A stretch of 7,095 nt of DNA from Candidatus Kuenenbacteria bacterium (GCA_016209005.1 JACQWZ010000076.1:1-7095); one strand, 5' to 3'; numbered from the stretch's first letter, positions 1 through 4,026 are shown. The notes: generated from the sequence alone by a model not told the origin. Program-made: numbers and translations.

Positions 1-47
1 AATAATTTCTCTTTTTGTTCCGGCGTAAGTTTAATTTTTGTAGACAT
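1..47 (-). CDS. 5' end of an unidentified leftward gene (partial)
   Basis: The reverse strand reads ATG at 47-45 followed by 14 more open codons (MSTKIKLTPEQKEKL) and runs off the window edge. The codons give a plausible soluble, charged N-terminus. There is no Shine-Dalgarno site upstream, which matches the other main genes here. The fragment is too short to assign a family. It is read divergently from the coiled-coil remnant that begins about 50 bases away. It could be a chance start, but a charged lysine/glutamate-rich opening with no stop is more typical of real coding sequence. Confidence 0.4.
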   Translation of the reverse strand, partial: MSTKIKLTPEQKEKL

Positions 48-96
48 AAATTTTTGTTAAAAATTAAAATTATTTTATATCTACATTTTAACATAA

Positions 97-393
97 AAAA
101 TTAACATAGAAAAGGGAAATCTAAAACGAAACCAGTATACTCACAGTAAAAGTTTAGATATTCTCGCTAAAACTTTAGATATTCACTCTAAGGCTTTAGA
201 TATTCTTACTAAAACATTAGATTCTCACACCGAAACAATTGGCTCAATAAAAGTGGATGTGGAAATTATTAAAACAGATATAGAATTTATAAAAAGTGGA
301 ATTAAAAAGAAAGTTGACACAGAAGAATTCGAAGTTTTAGAAAAAAGAGTGATAAGACTAGAAAAACTTTTTCAATTTCAAAAAGCAATTTAA
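97..393 (+). pseudogene. 5'-truncated coiled-coil protein remnant
   Basis: An open frame runs from just after a stop at 94-96 to TAA at 391-393, about 98 codons, with no ATG, GTG or TTG in frame. The protein sequence is clearly coding-like. From about 145 to 249 it is built of heptads of the type (S/A/T)K(S/T/A)LDI(L/H), which is a coiled-coil pattern. Its C-terminal part contains IKKKVDTEEFEVLEKRV, an ending I recognise from short coiled-coil proteins frequent in Patescibacteria; their function is unknown. The missing start and the short distance to the divergent gene at 47 suggest that the 5' part has been deleted. A non-canonical start (for example ATT at 100 or ATA at 106, upstream of AAGGGA) cannot be ruled out. 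Confidence 0.5.
145..249 (+). repeat. 21-bp tandem heptad-coding repeats
   Basis: Five degenerate 21-base units encode successive heptads (SKSLDIL, AKTLDIH, SKALDIL, TKTLDSH, TETIGSI). Every second unit is more alike, giving a 42-base super-period. This points to growth by tandem duplication within the coiled-coil coding sequence. Confidence 0.55.
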
Positions 394-395
394 TA

Positions 396-457
396 AAACA
401 TTGATTTCTTTTGTGGGGACAAATAATCATTCACCCTCTACAAACATTGATTTCTTT
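396..457. repeat. 31-bp palindromic element between 15-bp direct repeats
   Basis: AACATTGATTTCTTT occurs at 397-411 and again at 443-457. The 31 bases exactly between them start TGTGGGGAC and end CCCTCTACA, which are imperfect inverted ends. The ends look like a decayed version of the TGTAGGGGCGA / TCGCCCCTACA repeats found 60 bases downstream. The arrangement resembles a small inserted element with a target-site duplication. Confidence 0.55.
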
Positions 458-590
458 CTTAATTTAAAATCTAAAATTTATAATCAAAATTAATGTATTT
501 GTAGGGGCGATTCTATGTAATCGCCCTCATATGAAGGGCGAAAACATAGTTTCGCCCCTACGAAAAAAATTTATGACAAAACAAAATAAA

Positions 591-622
591 CCCCTCACCT
601 TTTTTCTGAAAAAGGTGAGGGG
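591..622. terminator. Perfect 14-bp hairpin inside the repeat cluster
   Basis: CCCCTCACCTTTTT (591-604) pairs perfectly with 609-622 around the loop TCTG. On the reverse strand the stem is preceded by T's, but there is no clean U-tract in either direction. It may help terminate leftward ftsA transcripts or may simply be part of the mobile repeat. Confidence 0.4.
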
Positions 623-623
623 T

Positions 624-657
624 AAAAAAAGGAACGAAAATTTTCGTTCTTTTTTTT
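624..657. terminator. Bidirectional intrinsic terminator
   Basis: GAACGAAAATTTTCGTTC (632-649) is a perfect 18-base palindrome flanked by AAAAAAA (624-630) and TTTTTTTT (650-657), so either strand yields a hairpin followed by U's. It is well placed to end ftsA transcripts coming from the right. Confidence 0.6.
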
Positions 658-755
658 GTTGTGTCATAAAATTTTTTCGTAGGGGCGACCGGCTGGTCGC
701 CCTCTGTTATTCAAGGCGAATATAATCTGGGCGAATGCCATTCGCCCCTACAATT

Positions 756-1994
756 TTAATTTCCAAAAGATTTAATCCATTTTGTAATTTTAGAAAAAAT
801 TTGTTTAGGATTTAAAAAATTTAAAAAAGAAAATTTAGAGTGTTTTTGTTGGGCTTGAATTCCCCATAAAACTAAACCTAAAGCCGTGGAAAATTCCGGT
901 TCATTGATTTTATCAACCGCAGTAAAAAAATTTTCTTGCGAAAATTCAATGGACGCCGGCAATCTAAATTCTTTTTTTGCCAATTCAATTATTCCCGGCA
1001 ATTTTGCCCCGCCTCCAGTTAAAACAACGCCAGACGGCAATTTGCCATCCCGATTAACTTTTTTAAATTCCGCGTTAATCATTTTAAAAATTTCTTCCAC
1101 TCTCGCTTCAATAATGTCAGCGATATATTTTTTAGAAACTGTTTCTTTTTCATTTTCATTAAATTCGCTTAAATTAATTTTTTCCTCTTTTTTAAATTGA
1201 TGTGGCAAAGCCGAACCATAGGCAAGTTTAATTTTTTCCGCGATATCAATGGAAATTCGCAACCCAATGGCAATGTCGACGGTGATGTGATTACTGCCGA
1301 TTGGCAAGACTCCGCAAGTAATTAAATCCCCTTCTTCAAAAATAATAAAACTTGTTGTCGCTCCCCCTAAATTTATTATTGCCACGCCTAATTCTTTTTG
1401 TCTTTTATTTAAAACAGCTTCGCTGGTGGCTAAAATTGAAAAAACCAAATCGTCAATTTCAACGCCAGCTCGATAAATGCATTTTGTTAAATTTTTAATC
1501 GACGAACTTAGGCCTTCAATAATTTGCGCTTCAACTTCCAATCTTATTCCAGTCATTCCGATTGGATCTTTAATTCCGGTTTGACGATCGATAGTAAAAG
1601 TTTGGGGAATAATATGTAAAATTTCATAATTGGGCGGAGTAACCACTGTTTGAGCCGCATGAATAACTCGCTCCACATCGTCTTCTTGAATTTCTCCGTT
1701 GGCTTTGGCAACCGCGATAACTCCGTGACTTGGTTGAGAAATGATATGGCTTCCGGAAATTCCAACAAAAACCCGTTCAACTGGCAGACCAGTTATTCTT
1801 TCCACTTTTTCTAAGACAGAAGTAACACTAGAAACCGCATCGTCAATGCTTGTGATTACACCGCGATTTATTCCATTGCTTAAACTTTCAGCCGCGCCGA
1901 TAATTTGAATTTGTCCATTGACGTCAAATTGTCCAATAACCGCGCGGATATTGGACGAACCAACATCAATGCCAGTAATAATTTCTCGTTGCAT
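756..1994 (-). CDS. ftsA: Cell division protein FtsA
   Basis: This is an actin-like ATPase that tethers FtsZ filaments to the inner face of the membrane and recruits later division proteins. The 412-residue length fits FtsA. GIDVGSSNIRAVIG (residues 8-21) is the phosphate-1 loop. The 1C/SHS2 subdomain covers about residues 84-160. INLGGATTSFIIFEEG (207-222) is phosphate-2, and GVVLTGGGAKLPG (322-334) is the adenosine motif. The C-terminal KQIFSKITKWIKSF (397-410) is an amphipathic membrane-targeting helix. In phosphate-2 the usual aspartate is Asn208 and the third glycine is Ala211, which may alter ATP hydrolysis. No Shine-Dalgarno precedes ATG at 1994. The gene follows the lipid kinase in the same direction after 160 bases. 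No ftsZ follows; the stop abuts a repeat cluster. PilM or MreB are poorer matches because the SHS2 position and C-terminal helix fit FtsA. Confidence 0.95.
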   Translation of the reverse strand: MQREIITGIDVGSSNIRAVIGQFDVNGQIQIIGAAESLSNGINRGVITSIDDAVSSVTSVLEKVERITGLPVERVFVGISGSHIISQPSHGVIAVAKANGEIQEDDVERVIHAAQTVVTPPNYEILHIIPQTFTIDRQTGIKDPIGMTGIRLEVEAQIIEGLSSSIKNLTKCIYRAGVEIDDLVFSILATSEAVLNKRQKELGVAIINLGGATTSFIIFEEGDLITCGVLPIGSNHITVDIAIGLRISIDIAEKIKLAYGSALPHQFKKEEKINLSEFNENEKETVSKKYIADIIEARVEEIFKMINAEFKKVNRDGKLPSGVVLTGGGAKLPGIIELAKKEFRLPASIEFSQENFFTAVDKINEPEFSTALGLVLWGIQAQQKHSKFSFLNFLNPKQIFSKITKWIKSFGN

Positions 1995-2154
1995 AAAAAG
2001 TGAAAAATTAAAATCTCAAAATGTAAAATGACAATAAGTTTAAAATAAAATGAAATTAGGATTTAATAATTTTACATTTTTAACTGTCATTTTAATTTTT
2101 GATATTTACATTTTACATTATTTATCATTATACTCTAATTTTAAAAAAACACAA
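1995..2154 (-). other. AT-rich ftsA leader with inverted repeats
   Basis: This 160-base spacer between the lipid kinase and ftsA contains repeated AAAATGTAAAATGACA-like words (around 2018-2035) and their complements (TGTCATTTTA and TTTACATTTTACATT, 2087-2120). A transcript of this leader could fold back on itself. The words are low-complexity and similar strings are common between genes in this window, so a regulatory role is only a possibility. Confidence 0.35.
2127..2154 (-). promoter_or_regulatory. Putative ftsA promoter
   Basis: On the reverse strand a perfect TATAAT (2132-2127) is preceded after 16 bases by TTGTGT (2154-2149). Transcription would start near 2120 and give a leader of about 125 bases. 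It lies directly after the stop of the upstream gene, so ftsA may be transcribed both alone and with it. In AT-rich DNA a chance match is possible. Confidence 0.45.
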
Positions 2155-2565
2155 TCATTGAAAATTGAAAATTGAAAGCTTGTGGTGAGCGAAGTCGAAC
2201 CATTGAAAATTAGAGATGTATGGTCCTAGAATCAAAATTCCTATGATTAGAGCGCAGATGGAGGCGACTAAAACTGTCGCAGCCATAATATCTTTAATGT
2301 CTTTCACGTAATCATGAATTCGCGGTTTTAAAATATCAGAAAGCCTTTCAAAAATAGTGTTAATTAATTCTAAAATTAAAACCGCTGTTATTATTAAAAT
2401 TAAAGCAACTTTTTCTAAATTTCTAGTTGGAAAATAAAACATCAAAAAAATAACCATAAAAGAAATAGCTAATTGAATTTTAAGATTTTGTTCCCAAATT
2501 AAAGCATTTTTTAATCCTCGAAAACTATGCTTAAAACTTTTTAAAAATTTTTTAAAATAAAACAT
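2155..2565 (-). CDS. dgkA: DgkA-family membrane lipid kinase (diacylglycerol/undecaprenol kinase)
   Basis: This is a small integral-membrane kinase that phosphorylates diacylglycerol or, more often outside proteobacteria, undecaprenol, feeding the carrier pool for cell-wall and glycan export. It has three membrane segments: about residues 32-46, 52-69 and 94-115. The family signature is clear. ELINTIFERLSD (66-77) matches the E-x-x-N-(S/T)-A-I-E-x-x-x-D active-site helix, with Phe72 where Ile is usual. VKDIKDIMAATVLVAS (87-102) is the conserved start of the last helix. The N-terminal GLKNALIWEQNLKIQLAISF (17-36) fits the amphipathic surface helix. Substrate cannot be told from sequence. At 136 residues it is longer than the usual 115-125, because the last 15-20 residues are encoded by a dispersed repeat. 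There is no Shine-Dalgarno before ATG at 2565. It precedes ftsA in the same direction. Confidence 0.88.
   Translation of the reverse strand: MFYFKKFLKSFKHSFRGLKNALIWEQNLKIQLAISFMVIFLMFYFPTRNLEKVALILIITAVLILELINTIFERLSDILKPRIHDYVKDIKDIMAATVLVASICALIIGILILGPYISNFQWFDFAHHKLSIFNFQ
2157..2210. repeat. Dispersed repeat forming the end of the lipid kinase gene
   Basis: Tandem ATTGAAAA units (2157-2177) are followed by GCTTGTGGTGAGCGAAGTCG (2178-2197) plus AACC, then another ATTGAAAAT (2202-2210). The GTGAGCGAAGTCGAAC core is a type of dispersed intergenic repeat seen in several bacterial groups. Here it sits inside the reading frame and encodes the protein's last residues. The flanking ATTGAAA copies could be the insertion target. 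Confidence 0.45.
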
Positions 2566-2593
2566 AAACTAAAATTTATCAGATAAATTTTAA

Positions 2594-2733
2594 AATTTCT
2601 AATTTCAGGACTTACGCACTATTAATGTGCATTTGGCTAATATTAGCTAAAAATGAAAAATTAACAAAAATTCAATTTTCGCTAACTTTAGCCATTTTTT
2701 GATTAAACTGCGTAAATCCTGTCATTAGAAATT
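2594..2733. mobile_element. MITE-like inverted repeat with CAGGACTTACGCA ends
   Basis: The left arm AATTTCTAAT..CAGGACTTACGCA (2594-2618) is matched by an inverted right arm (2709-2733, TGCGTAAATCCTG..ATTAGAAATT) with only three mismatches. An inner pair, GGCTAATATTAGC and GCTAACTTTAGCC, extends the symmetry, so most of the 140 bases can fold into one long hairpin. There is no coding capacity. Ends of the CAGGACTTACGCA type occur on insertion sequences, so I infer a non-autonomous element. It lies upstream of the lipid kinase start. Confidence 0.6.
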
Positions 2734-2799
2734 ATTTAAAAATTAAAAATTATAAAACTAAAAATTGCAAAAATTTTCTCTTTAAAAATTTTTGTTTGT

Positions 2800-2808
2800 T
2801 GTGGATAA
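2800..2808 (-). promoter_or_regulatory. Perfect DnaA box
   Basis: The reverse strand reads TTATCCACA, the consensus DnaA-binding 9-mer. It lies six bases before a -35 element. It is the only perfect copy I find in the window, so it is not by itself evidence for an origin. DnaA control of the adjacent promoter is possible. Confidence 0.45.
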
Positions 2809-2814
2809 GTTTTA

Positions 2815-2842
2815 TTGACAAAAAAAATAAAAATTGTATTCT
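2815..2842 (+). promoter_or_regulatory. Promoter for a small transcript
   Basis: A perfect -35 TTGACA (2815-2820) is separated by 16 bases from TATTCT (2837-2842), a four-of-six match to the -10. The expected start is near 2849, just ahead of a structured stretch that ends in a terminator-like hairpin. Confidence 0.55.
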
Positions 2843-2848
2843 TATATA

Positions 2849-3002
2849 CAAGAAGTCCAGTTGCTGTTAGTATCTATGGTATACGGGTCTGCACGGACCC
2901 CGATCATCAAAGAGGGCAGTATGGCAAAGAAAGGGGTGGGTGAGAAAAAGTGATTTTAATGAAAATATAACAAATCTCTTTTCACCTACCCTGCCCATTT
3001 TT
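2849..3002 (+). ncRNA. Candidate structured small RNA of unknown type
   Basis: From the predicted start near 2849, the transcript would contain a GC-rich hairpin (GGGTC 2885-2889 with GACCC 2896-2900). It would end in a long stem in which GGGTGGGTGA (2934-2943) pairs with TCACCTACCC (2982-2991), and GGGCAG (2914-2919) can pair with CTGCCC (2991-2996). ATTTTT follows, as in an intrinsic terminator. GC content is well above the surroundings. It lacks the signature loop of SRP RNA, and I cannot match it to 6S RNA, tmRNA or RNase P RNA. It also contains a ten-codon ORF (2921-2953, MAKKGVGEKK) behind AGAGGG, so it might be a short leader-peptide transcript instead. Confidence 0.45.
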
Positions 3003-3015
3003 AAAAAATAAATTT

Positions 3016-3099
3016 ATGCGAAAAAATATTTTCAACAATTTGGTCATTAATAAAGTAGTAGTCAAAGCAATTTTGATTGCTGATTTTATTTGTGGCTAG
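3016..3099 (+). CDS. Possible 27-residue peptide
   Basis: ATG at 3016 opens 27 codons ending in TAG at 3097-3099. The peptide starts MRKNIFNNLVINKVVV and then has a hydrophobic AILIADFI stretch, ending in Cys-Gly. It is followed by a strong intrinsic terminator at 3126-3160, and it begins just after the RNA-like element ending near 3002. There is no Shine-Dalgarno site and no recognisable family, so it may be a chance frame in AT-rich DNA. Confidence 0.25.
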   Translation: MRKNIFNNLVINKVVVKAILIADFICG

Positions 3100-3125
3100 A
3101 TTTTTGAAAATAAATATAAATTAAA

Positions 3126-3160
3126 AAAAGAGTCTGGCCACAAACCAGACTCTTTTATTT
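3126..3160 (+). terminator. Strong intrinsic terminator
   Basis: AAAAGAGTCTGG (3126-3137) pairs perfectly with CCAGACTCTTTT (3145-3156) around a seven-base loop, followed by ATTTTA. The A-run on the left makes it usable on the reverse strand as well. It ends the first short unit of the region. Confidence 0.75.
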
Positions 3161-3163
3161 TAT

Positions 3164-3197
3164 GTGGCTATAAAAAAGAATAAACCTTTTCAGCCAC
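3164..3197 (+). other. GTGGCT/AGCCAC hairpin
   Basis: GTGGCT (3164-3169) pairs with AGCCAC (3192-3197), and the intervening AAAAAAG and CCTTTT can extend the stem. TGTGGCTA also occurs at 3091-3098, so the word recurs. The role is unknown; it lies ahead of the small-membrane-peptide ORF at 3256. Confidence 0.35.
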
Positions 3198-3242
3198 GCC
3201 ATTTTAAAAAAAATAAAAAAGCGCTTTTCCATTAGGCGCGAA

Positions 3243-3247
3243 GGAGG
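3243..3247 (+). promoter_or_regulatory. Strong Shine-Dalgarno site of the 28-residue ORF
   Basis: GAAGGAGGGAG contains GGAGG at 3243-3247, eight bases before ATG at 3256. This ideal spacing contrasts with ftsA, dgkA, parA and parB, none of which has a recognisable site, and supports real translation of the small ORF. Confidence 0.6.
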
Positions 3248-3255
3248 GAGAAAAA

Positions 3256-3342
3256 ATGGAATGGTTCATTTATATTCCCCTGAACGTTGTGTTCTTGGGA
3301 CTATGGATTCTCGTTCTTGTTGTTTATAATAACAACAAGTAA
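3256..3342 (+). CDS. 28-residue single-span membrane peptide
   Basis: ATG at 3256 follows an ideal Shine-Dalgarno site and opens 28 codons ending in TAA. The peptide begins MEWFIYIPLN, has a hydrophobic helix (about residues 9-24, VVFLGLWILVLVVY) and ends in a polar NNNK tail. This is the layout of a one-pass membrane microprotein. Known small proteins of this form include toxins of type I toxin-antitoxin systems and accessory subunits such as KdpF; there is no sequence match to any of these that I can name. The leader contains a GCGC hairpin (around 3220-3239). Two hairpins follow the stop. It stands between terminators, so it is probably its own transcription unit. Function unknown. Confidence 0.55.
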   Translation: MEWFIYIPLNVVFLGLWILVLVVYNNNK

Positions 3343-3352
3343 GGGGAAAAAT

Positions 3353-3387
3353 TTATGCATCAATAAGTGATCCTTGTTGACGCATAA
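3353..3387 (+). other. Hairpin downstream of the 28-residue ORF
   Basis: TTATGCATCAA (3353-3363) pairs with TTGACGCATAA (3377-3387) apart from one A-C mismatch, enclosing a 13-base loop. It has no U-tract and lies directly before a second, longer hairpin. Confidence 0.4.
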
Positions 3388-3430
3388 GGAGTAGGAAGTA
3401 AAATGTTACAAACGTTTTACATCCTACTCC
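3388..3430 (+). other. Long hairpin enclosing a start codon
   Basis: GGAGTAGGA (3388-3396) pairs with TCCTACTCC (3422-3430), and GTAAAATG (3398-3405) with CGTTTTAC (3413-3420), leaving one A-A mismatch and a seven-base loop. No U-tract follows. The left arm carries AAGGAG, and ATG 3403-3405 opens a 13-codon frame (MLQTFYILLQIIL, to 3444). Ribosome site and start would both be buried in the fold, which could make translation switchable. It could equally be a transcript-stabilising 3' hairpin. Confidence 0.5.
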
Positions 3431-3450
3431 AAATAATACTTTAAAATATA

Positions 3451-3488
3451 ATCATAAATCTTAAATCTTAAATCATAAATCTTAAATT
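3451..3488. repeat. Low-complexity ATCATAAATCTTAA repeats
   Basis: The words CATAAATCTTAA and AAATCTTAA recur in tandem. Similar AAATTATAAATTTTAA strings lie at 3590-3625 and 6575-6612. They look like simple-sequence spacer, with no visible function. Confidence 0.5.
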
Positions 3489-3492
3489 AATT

Positions 3493-3597
3493 ATGTTTTT
3501 AATCTTAATCACAATTTTATCTAACTTTTCAACCTTAACTTTGGTCTTGGGTTTGTTGTTGTTATTTTTATTTTTCTCAAAACTTCAGAAATTATGA
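3493..3597 (+). CDS. 34-residue hydrophobic membrane peptide (possible)
   Basis: ATG at 3493 opens 34 codons ending in TGA. The peptide is almost entirely hydrophobic (MFLILITILSNF, then LVLGLLLLFLFF) with a short basic tail, SKLQKL, giving one strong membrane helix. A bidirectional terminator follows at 3624-3659, so the ORF sits in its own small unit. There is no Shine-Dalgarno site, and a T-rich stretch yields hydrophobic codons by chance, so this is less secure than the 28-residue ORF. The hydrophobic helix plus basic tail resembles type I toxins in general form only. Confidence 0.35.
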   Translation: MFLILITILSNFSTLTLVLGLLLLFLFFSKLQKL

Positions 3598-3623
3598 ATT
3601 ATAAATTTTAAATTATAAATTAT

Positions 3624-3659
3624 AAAAAAACTGGTTTTGAGAAAAAGCCAGTTTTTTTG
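3624..3659. terminator. Bidirectional intrinsic terminator
   Basis: ACTGGTTTT (3630-3638) pairs with AAAA..CCAGT (3642-3652) with one bulged G. An A-run precedes it and seven T's follow, so hairpin plus U-tract forms on either strand. It separates the 34-residue ORF from the tRNA-like sequence. Confidence 0.65.
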
Positions 3660-3670
3660 TTTAAAATTAT

Positions 3671-3742
3671 ACGGCTGTCGTTCAATAATAGGACATCTAC
3701 CACGAGTGGAAAATGGAGGTTTAAATCCTCCCAGCCGCACCA
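3671..3742 (+). tRNA. tRNA-like sequence, degenerate or non-canonical
   Basis: The stretch folds as a 72-base cloverleaf with an encoded CCA. The acceptor is ACGGCTG (3671-3677) with CAGCCGC (3732-3738), first pair A-C mismatched, then discriminator A and CCA (3740-3742). The D-arm is GTTC/GGAC with loop AATAATA, where GG is normal. The T-arm is GGAGG/CCTCC with loop TTTAAAT instead of TTCAAAT. The anticodon stem has only four pairs (TCTA 3696-3699, TGGA 3707-3710) around CCACGAG, putting ACG (arginine) at 34-36 but C instead of U at position 33. Loss of G19 and C56 together leaves a possible A-U replacement pair. It may be a decaying tRNA, a divergent working one, or a tRNA-like RNA; amino-acid identity is not secure. 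Confidence 0.42.
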
Positions 3743-3763
3743 AAAAAAATAAAGGAGGAAAAA

Positions 3764-3805
3764 ATGGAAAAGGAAAAAAAATTTTGTTCTTTTTTGCGCC
3801 AATGA
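3764..3805 (+). CDS. Possible 13-residue peptide behind a strong Shine-Dalgarno site
   Basis: AAAGGAGG (3751-3758) is placed five bases before ATG at 3764, which opens MEKEKKFCSFLRQ and stops at TGA 3803-3805. It begins only 21 bases after the CCA of the tRNA-like sequence. The Shine-Dalgarno match is strong, but the peptide is tiny, lysine-rich and without homologues I can recall. It may be a leader peptide or a chance A/G-rich motif. Confidence 0.28.
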   Translation: MEKEKKFCSFLRQ

Positions 3806-3839
3806 AATTTGTAAAAATTTTGTTGACACAAAAGAATTT

Positions 3840-4009
3840 AATCTGGTGGTAGGGAGAATAATCCCAGCGCCAGAAAAAAAAGGTGTGTAGTGTTTGTCAT
3901 AAAAAAATGACAGCCTACAGACTCCGTAGATTGCTATTTTAAAAGAAAAAATAGAGGAGGTGATAAAAATTCCCGATGGTCATAAGTGATCATCGGGAAT
4001 TATTTTTTT
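3840..4009 (+). ncRNA. Candidate structured RNA with an anti-SD-complementary motif and terminator
   Basis: Four stems follow one another. They are CTGGTG/CGCCAG with inner GGGA/TCCC (3843-3873), TGTAG/CTACA with inner TGTCAT/ATGACA (3886-3919), TATTTT/AAAATA (about 3935-3952), and the terminator stem 3968-4001. Between the last two, AGGAGGTGAT (3955-3964) can pair over ten bases with the 3' end of 16S rRNA. No ORF with a normal start lies at proper spacing behind it. TTGACA at 3823-3828 could be a -35, but I see no good -10. The alternatives are a small RNA or a 5' leader ended by attenuation. Confidence 0.42.
3968..4009 (+). terminator. Very strong intrinsic terminator
   Basis: AATTCCCGATG (3968-3978) pairs perfectly with CATCGGGAATT (3991-4001). 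The inner GTCA/TGAT extends the stem to about 15 pairs around the loop TAAG, and ATTTTTTT follows. It ends the RNA that carries AGGAGGTGAT. Confidence 0.8.
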
Positions 4010-4026
4010 CTCAAAATAAAAACACA

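Larger units (their letters stand above)
500..752. repeat. Composite REP/MITE-like palindrome cluster
   Basis: The block is bounded by perfect 11-bp inverted ends, TGTAGGGGCGA (500-510) and TCGCCCCTACA (742-752). It contains two REP-like modules, 500-561 and 680-752. Each is arranged GTAGGGGCGA, TCGCCCT, an inverted GGGCGA motif, and TCGCCCCTAC. Between them, 551-578 and 662-688 form another long inverted repeat that encloses two strong hairpins. The whole stretch is therefore a nested palindrome of about 250 bp. It ends three bases beyond the ftsA stop codon. A 64-codon open frame here is only a by-product of the repeats. Confidence 0.7.

Noticed and set aside
531..725. 64-codon open frame on the plus strand
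   Set aside because: It lies wholly within the nested GTAGGGGCGA palindrome cluster and translates hairpin stems; composition is not protein-like.
886..1200. 104-codon frame opposite ftsA
   Set aside because: It is antisense to a well-supported ftsA and has no independent signals.
1553..1780. 75-codon frame on the minus strand in another phase
   Set aside because: It is an out-of-frame shadow inside ftsA.
2849..3002. SRP (4.5S) RNA or tmRNA
   Set aside because: The conserved SRP loop motif and a tRNA-like domain with resume codon are absent.
3620..3829. 69-codon minus-strand frame containing WCGWEDLNLHFP
   Set aside because: This is the familiar antisense translation of a tRNA gene (CCA end and T-arm); it overlaps the tRNA-like sequence and a terminator.
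3823..3850. Promoter built on TTGACA at 3823
   Set aside because: No acceptable -10 occurs 15-19 bases downstream; only GGTGGTAG is there.
3637..3852. 71-codon plus-strand frame
   Set aside because: It reads through the tRNA-like sequence and A-runs, with no ribosome site at its start.
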